Assembly: GCF_905475345.1 (NCBI RefSeq)
Contig: NC_066587.1
Location: 5,560,070 to 5,624,069 of the forward strand
Direction of reading: 5' to 3'
From: Vespula vulgaris
Taxonomy: Eukaryota; Arthropoda; Insecta; Hymenoptera; Vespidae
Length of the DNA: 64,000 bases
The notes below the pieces were generated by a model, which was not told where the DNA came from, made no database searches, and was given only the letters and a program-made list of their open reading frames with translations. Shown piece after piece: positions 60,093 to 64,000 of the stretch. Both the position numbers and the translations under genes were made by a program. How positions within the stretch are numbered: position 1 is the stretch's first letter; each line of letters begins with the position of its first letter.

Positions 60093-62035
60093 CCTATTCC
60101 TCCAAGAGATCTTGCCCTGGAGCCTTCGCGATTACTCCCCATGAACGATCTTCCTTCCTACGTAAAATTTCTTCGAAAAGTATCGTTAGAAACTTCTCAT
60201 CGCATTACACTCTTTTATCGTCTTTGTTTCTTTTTTTTATCTTTCGTTTCATTTTTTTATTTTTTTATTTTTCGATGAACATCATCGTCTTGCAAAATCG
60301 AAGAAATAATCCGATGACGAGTCCTTTTAGATCCGATGAAGTAGAAATATGAAAAAATCTTGGTGGTTTCGAAAGTTAGACGTTAGATTTGAACTGTTTG
60401 TGTAAAACTTTATCGTATATCAGATCGTATTTATTTCGTATTTAAAATCAACTTTGATTAATGCGTGTCGGTCGAGTCCATTGATTCATTGACCCTCGTC
60501 GCTCGATATCTCACGTTGCATGTTACGTCAACGGGAACCGATGTCTAAAGCCGTTCGTAAGATTTTACCGTGTTCGCGTCAAAATCTCGAAGTAAAACGA
60601 ATAAACCGATAACCATGCGATAATATCAATGATCTTTCTTGGTCGAGCTTGTAATGTTAATTCAGTGTCCAATGTTTTTTCTCTTTTAATTCTCTTCTTT
60701 TAATATCTACATACCTGTTACCTTCATCTTTTTCAGTTATTATTAAATTCTTTTGATAATCATTGAACCGTTTATTTCTCATGCGTGTTTAGGTTTGTTC
60801 GGCGATACGGATAATTATCAGATCATAATTAAAAAAAAAAATATGCAAAGCTCGGTGGCACCTTGCAATTAGCTTATGTCTTCTGATTGCCAATACCGGT
60901 TGGCTTACGAAATAAACTCGTCGATTTGCGGCCGAATGACATAGGAACGATTTGGAAACCGTGTTGGAATCACAGAATAGAAAATCGCTTCTAAAACGTA
61001 TATGTCGATTTCATTTTTTTAAACAGGATTTTATCAGGAACCTTTCACTATGCCTTTCCTTTCGTTCGCGCTCACCAACATGTTATATCTTACGGAGGAT
61101 TTCGCGACGATCGACGTTTCGAACGAGTAGATCTCGAGACCTCGATCTTCTCGTAGATCTGAAAATATCTTGGAATCTTCTAGACGAGGCTAGTGAACGA
61201 ACGCGAATCCCAATGGCGCGAGAGCGAGCTGCGAAGAATAGCGCATTCTGGTAAACAACAACCGGTTCCTGTTTACGGTTATCTTCGTGAATACGAGCGA
61301 GCATAGCGTTGGTTCGCCTCGCGGTGGTCGATAAACTGCCACTAGGTCTCTACGCTTTAAGATAATTCTCTATGAATAAAATCAAGCGTAGTTATGATGC
61401 TTAGCGACGAGGAGAAATCTGCTCTTAAGATGCTAATATACGCCGAGAATAAAATTGAGAAACGTTTCTCTGACCCTTCTCTCGGTGACTGACGATTTTA
61501 CTAATTCTCTCTCTCTTTCTCTCTATTGTTCTTTTTTTGTTTTCTTTCTTTTTTTATTTTCTCGATATCTACTTTATTCGTTTAGGTCAATCGAATGGAA
61601 TATTCGAAATCGACAAATAGGCGCTTCTCGAAGAACAGATAAGTGAACGTTATAATCGTACACCTGACACTCGTAAATTTAAAGCCTTCGCTATCTTTCC
61701 TCTCGGTATGATAGAACTTAACGCTAATCTTATTCATATCGATTTCGCCGCGAGACATGGCATGAATTAATTAACAATATTTTCTTGTCGCAATATAGAC
61801 GACTAGACTGGACCGTTAGTCAGTCTTTTAACTATTCTCCATATCGAATCGTCTAGTCTCAATTTATTCATCGAGATTATACATACTTAAAAATCGGATT
61901 TTTTTCGAATAATATTGAACGCATCGTCAAGTACGATATCTTAGTTTAATTTACCACGCTTTCTTCGTTAGACAGCGATTTCTCGAAGATCTGCGGAATA
62001 CAGAGATATGAAAATGAGATTAAAGACGGTGTATG

Positions 62036-62087
62036 CGTATATATATGTGTGTGCATACCTATATATATATGTGTGTGTGTCTGTGTA
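62036..62087 (+). repeat. duplicated (TA)n(TG)n unit
   Basis: Two successive TATATATGTGTG blocks separated by CATACC. Confidence 0.82.
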
Positions 62088-62500
62088 TAGGTAAATACTT
62101 TTCGATTATCATTTTTACGATATACAGTCGGTTAATTCTTCCGTATATAAAACAAAATAAAACAAATAGTTAACTAATCATATAAACGAGATATCGTTTC
62201 TATTAATAACTATTTCTTGCTCCTCCCTTTCTTCTCCCATCGGAATATTTAAAATCATCTTATGCGCCATGTAGATAATGAATTCAAGGCGTTTCTTCTT
62301 CCTACGCGTCGAACGTTAACGAAGGGTACCTGTCGAGCTCTTGAAATCCACTTCGATTTATTTCCGTCTCTTATTTTTCCAACGATAGGTGTGATGCTAT
62401 TACAGTTACTTCAAGGACTTCGAGATAGCACAAGCACTTTCTAAGTTGCGCCGCGACATGTACAACGACTATAAGCGAAGTAAGAAGGAAAGAAAGAGAT

Positions 62501-62539
<39 letters not shown>
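62501..62539 (+). repeat. (AC)n(AG)n compound array
   Basis: Five AC units switch directly to about fourteen AG units. Confidence 0.9.
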
Positions 62540-62542
<3 letters not shown>

Positions 62543-62808
62543 GGCCCGTCTCTTCTCATTCCCTCACAACGAATACGCTCGTATAATTTTCCTTCGAGAA
62601 TATCGAGCCGTTCTCGGTTTACCTCTCTTTCTTTTCTCACTCGTAACTTTGGATTTAGAGTTTAACGTAGGTACTTTATCGCTTGGTTGAACAAAATTCA
62701 TGACTTTCCGTGATCAACGTGACACTCGTACATAATTTTCTTTCTTTTTTGGTCTTCTTTTTTCTTTTTCCTTTTCCTTCAGAATCGAGATGATTCCATT
62801 GTGAAAAG

Positions 62809-62868
62809 GAAAAAAAAAAAAAAAGCGAAAAGAAAAGAAAAAAAAAAAAAGAAAAAGAAAGAAAATAA
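62809..62868 (+). repeat. A-rich purine tract
   Basis: A-runs of up to about 15 with single G and one C. Confidence 0.8.
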
Positions 62869-63705
62869 ACCGGACCAATTTCTTTTTTCTCGCAGCATCC
62901 CACTTGACCCTACGAATTTGTTGAATAGGTATGAACGGTGTAGAATTGTTAGGAATGTATATTCGGGAAACGCAAACGATTCGATAATTTTACATTGCGC
63001 TTTATAATGGACCCAGCGCGTTTTTGCATTTACCTCATCTATATCAAAGGGCCATCGTTAGTTACTCCCTACAAAGGAGATTGCATCGGAACAATTTCGT
63101 CGATATAGGTACCTACCTGTCCGTGGTAACTCTTCGCTCGGCAACTTCCTCCTCTTCCTCCTCTTACCTTTTTACCTTTCTACGAAATTACATAAAAATT
63201 TTCTCTCAAAGCAACCTCGTCAAAGAGAGCTTTTTTCCTTGGCTTTTTCTCGTGGCTCGTAGAGTCCATCGATCGTTACAAAATTTCAAACGGAAGCCCG
63301 ATCCTTTATTTCTTTTCAAAATGTGACGTGCATCGGTTGAAGATAGGTGAAGTTTCAAAGTGAACGTGTTCTCGTTAACGTATCGATTAATTACAATTAT
63401 AATTATAATCTTCCAATGATATCTTTTCGTCAAAGAATCCATCGAAGTTTCGAACCTTCGTTCTCGTTGTAACAACGTATCAACTAAAATACAATACATG
63501 GTCGAAGAGCTAGCAAACAACAGGACCTAGAACTACGAAAGGGAGACTACGAAACGGAGCTGGATAGACTGCAAGGAAGGTGGTGCAATGTCTGCAGCTG
63601 ACCCACTTTAGCTTGGCACGCCGTGTTGTATATATCGGTGAAGAAACGACGGAATGCTACCAATGCTACGGGGACTTTCACTCGGAAGGCACGTTCCTGT
63701 GAGCC

Positions 63706-63709
<4 letters not shown>

Positions 63710-63742
<33 letters not shown>
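63710..63742 (+). repeat. (AG)n microsatellite
   Basis: About sixteen AG units. Confidence 0.9.
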
Positions 63743-63745
<3 letters not shown>

Positions 63746-63890
63746 AGAGACCGGGATCGGCATGGCGATCGATTGTTTTCAAAAGGTCGCCGCCCGGTCC
63801 TCCATTAGCGGCTTCCCATTAGGTCCCTCTCCTTCATAAAAGGCGCAAAAGGTCATAACGTCGACGACGTCGCCATCATAATTTCTAAAG

Positions 63891-63906
63891 TGACGCTGAC
63901 GCGTCA
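63891..63906. promoter_or_regulatory. CREB/ATF-like TGACGCGTCA palindrome
   Basis: A perfect 10-bp palindrome TGACGCGTCA at 63897-63906 follows a half site TGACGC at 63891. Just upstream, AAAGGTCA near 63850 resembles a monomeric nuclear-receptor site. The surrounding 63770-63950 is free of repeats. The motifs are seen; the factors are inferred from known bZIP and FTZ-F1-type preferences. Confidence 0.28.
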
Positions 63907-64000
63907 TTACGTTACTCGTGATAAATACCTACAATCTTCCGCACCGATTGATTAGCCGTAAGAATAACATCGTGGAATGCGGACTTGGACTGAGCGAAAT

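Larger units (their letters stand above)
60093..63709. other. non-coding
   Basis: Includes a weak minus-strand splice-bounded frame (61076-61158, see rejected items) and the TA/TG and AG arrays listed. Confidence 0.5.

Noticed and set aside
61076..61158. Minus-strand 83-nt frame between TTTTCAG and TTG|GTGAGC
   Set aside because: Both splice words are decent, but the peptide is short, the acceptor's pyrimidine stretch is minimal, and such pairings are common by chance.
1..64000. tRNA, rRNA, known conserved miRNAs and CRISPR arrays
   Set aside because: I looked by eye for tRNA T-loop words, for mature sequences of common insect miRNAs, and for spaced direct repeats; none was found. Tandem repeats here have no unique spacers, so they are not CRISPR.

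Overview
The window is nuclear DNA from a eukaryote, most likely an insect and probably an aculeate hymenopteran (ant, bee or wasp). That placement rests on general familiarity with such genomes: about 40% GC by eye, abundant CpG-containing words (tcg, cgat, acg), dozens of (CT)n/(AG)n arrays, and no visible transposase, reverse transcriptase, tRNA or rRNA. Nothing resembles bacterial or organellar organisation: there are no operons, no ribosome-binding sites and no dense coding. No sequence search was possible, so the taxon is an inference.

Coding content is very low. The only stretch I would defend as a real protein-coding exon is 50200-50326 on the + strand. It has a TTACAG acceptor, a textbook AAG|GTGAGT donor and a fully open, compositionally balanced 42-codon frame. 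I cannot assign it to a family and I see no partner exon, so the window is probably intron and intergenic DNA around a gene with long introns. A second protein-level trace is a decayed FLYWCH-zinc-finger-like fragment at about 45187-45272. A few short open frames or splice-bounded frames (3490-3645, 27406-27534, 43879-44184, 46873-47091, 48235-48346, 52183-52452) are recorded as weak candidates only. Most longer open frames elsewhere are translations of microsatellites (Ser/Leu/Phe/Arg-Glu runs) and are not genes.

Layout. 1-8 kb: pyrimidine tracts, alternating purine/pyrimidine DNA, a (CTT)n(CCT)n block, a homeodomain-type TAATTA cluster and a (GAAA)n(GGAA)n array. 8-21 kb: an exact 24-bp palindrome, TG and AG arrays, four TATCGATA octamers packed into 53 bp at 16.6 kb, a long (TA)n and a long (CT)n. 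21-32 kb: TA/TG arrays, a (GACGTA)-type minisatellite, a GTCGCC minisatellite and a minus-strand G-quadruplex motif. 32-44 kb: a 15-bp-stem hairpin, AG arrays, a (GGT)n plus G-quadruplex block, an ACC array and a GC-richer tract. 44-54 kb: the FLYWCH-like remnant, AG arrays, the exon and a small secreted-type open frame. 54-64 kb: two long TA arrays, CT and AG arrays, a GTCCTC hexamer array and a CREB/ATF-type palindrome.

Since almost no genes are visible, the window cannot be read as a pathway. The plausible roles are regulatory or structural: enhancers and insulators in large introns, GAGA-factor-type binding at AG arrays, and non-B DNA. The most distinctive non-coding signal is the TATCGATA cluster with 10-bp spacing. 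I did not find a convincing novel multi-gene system.
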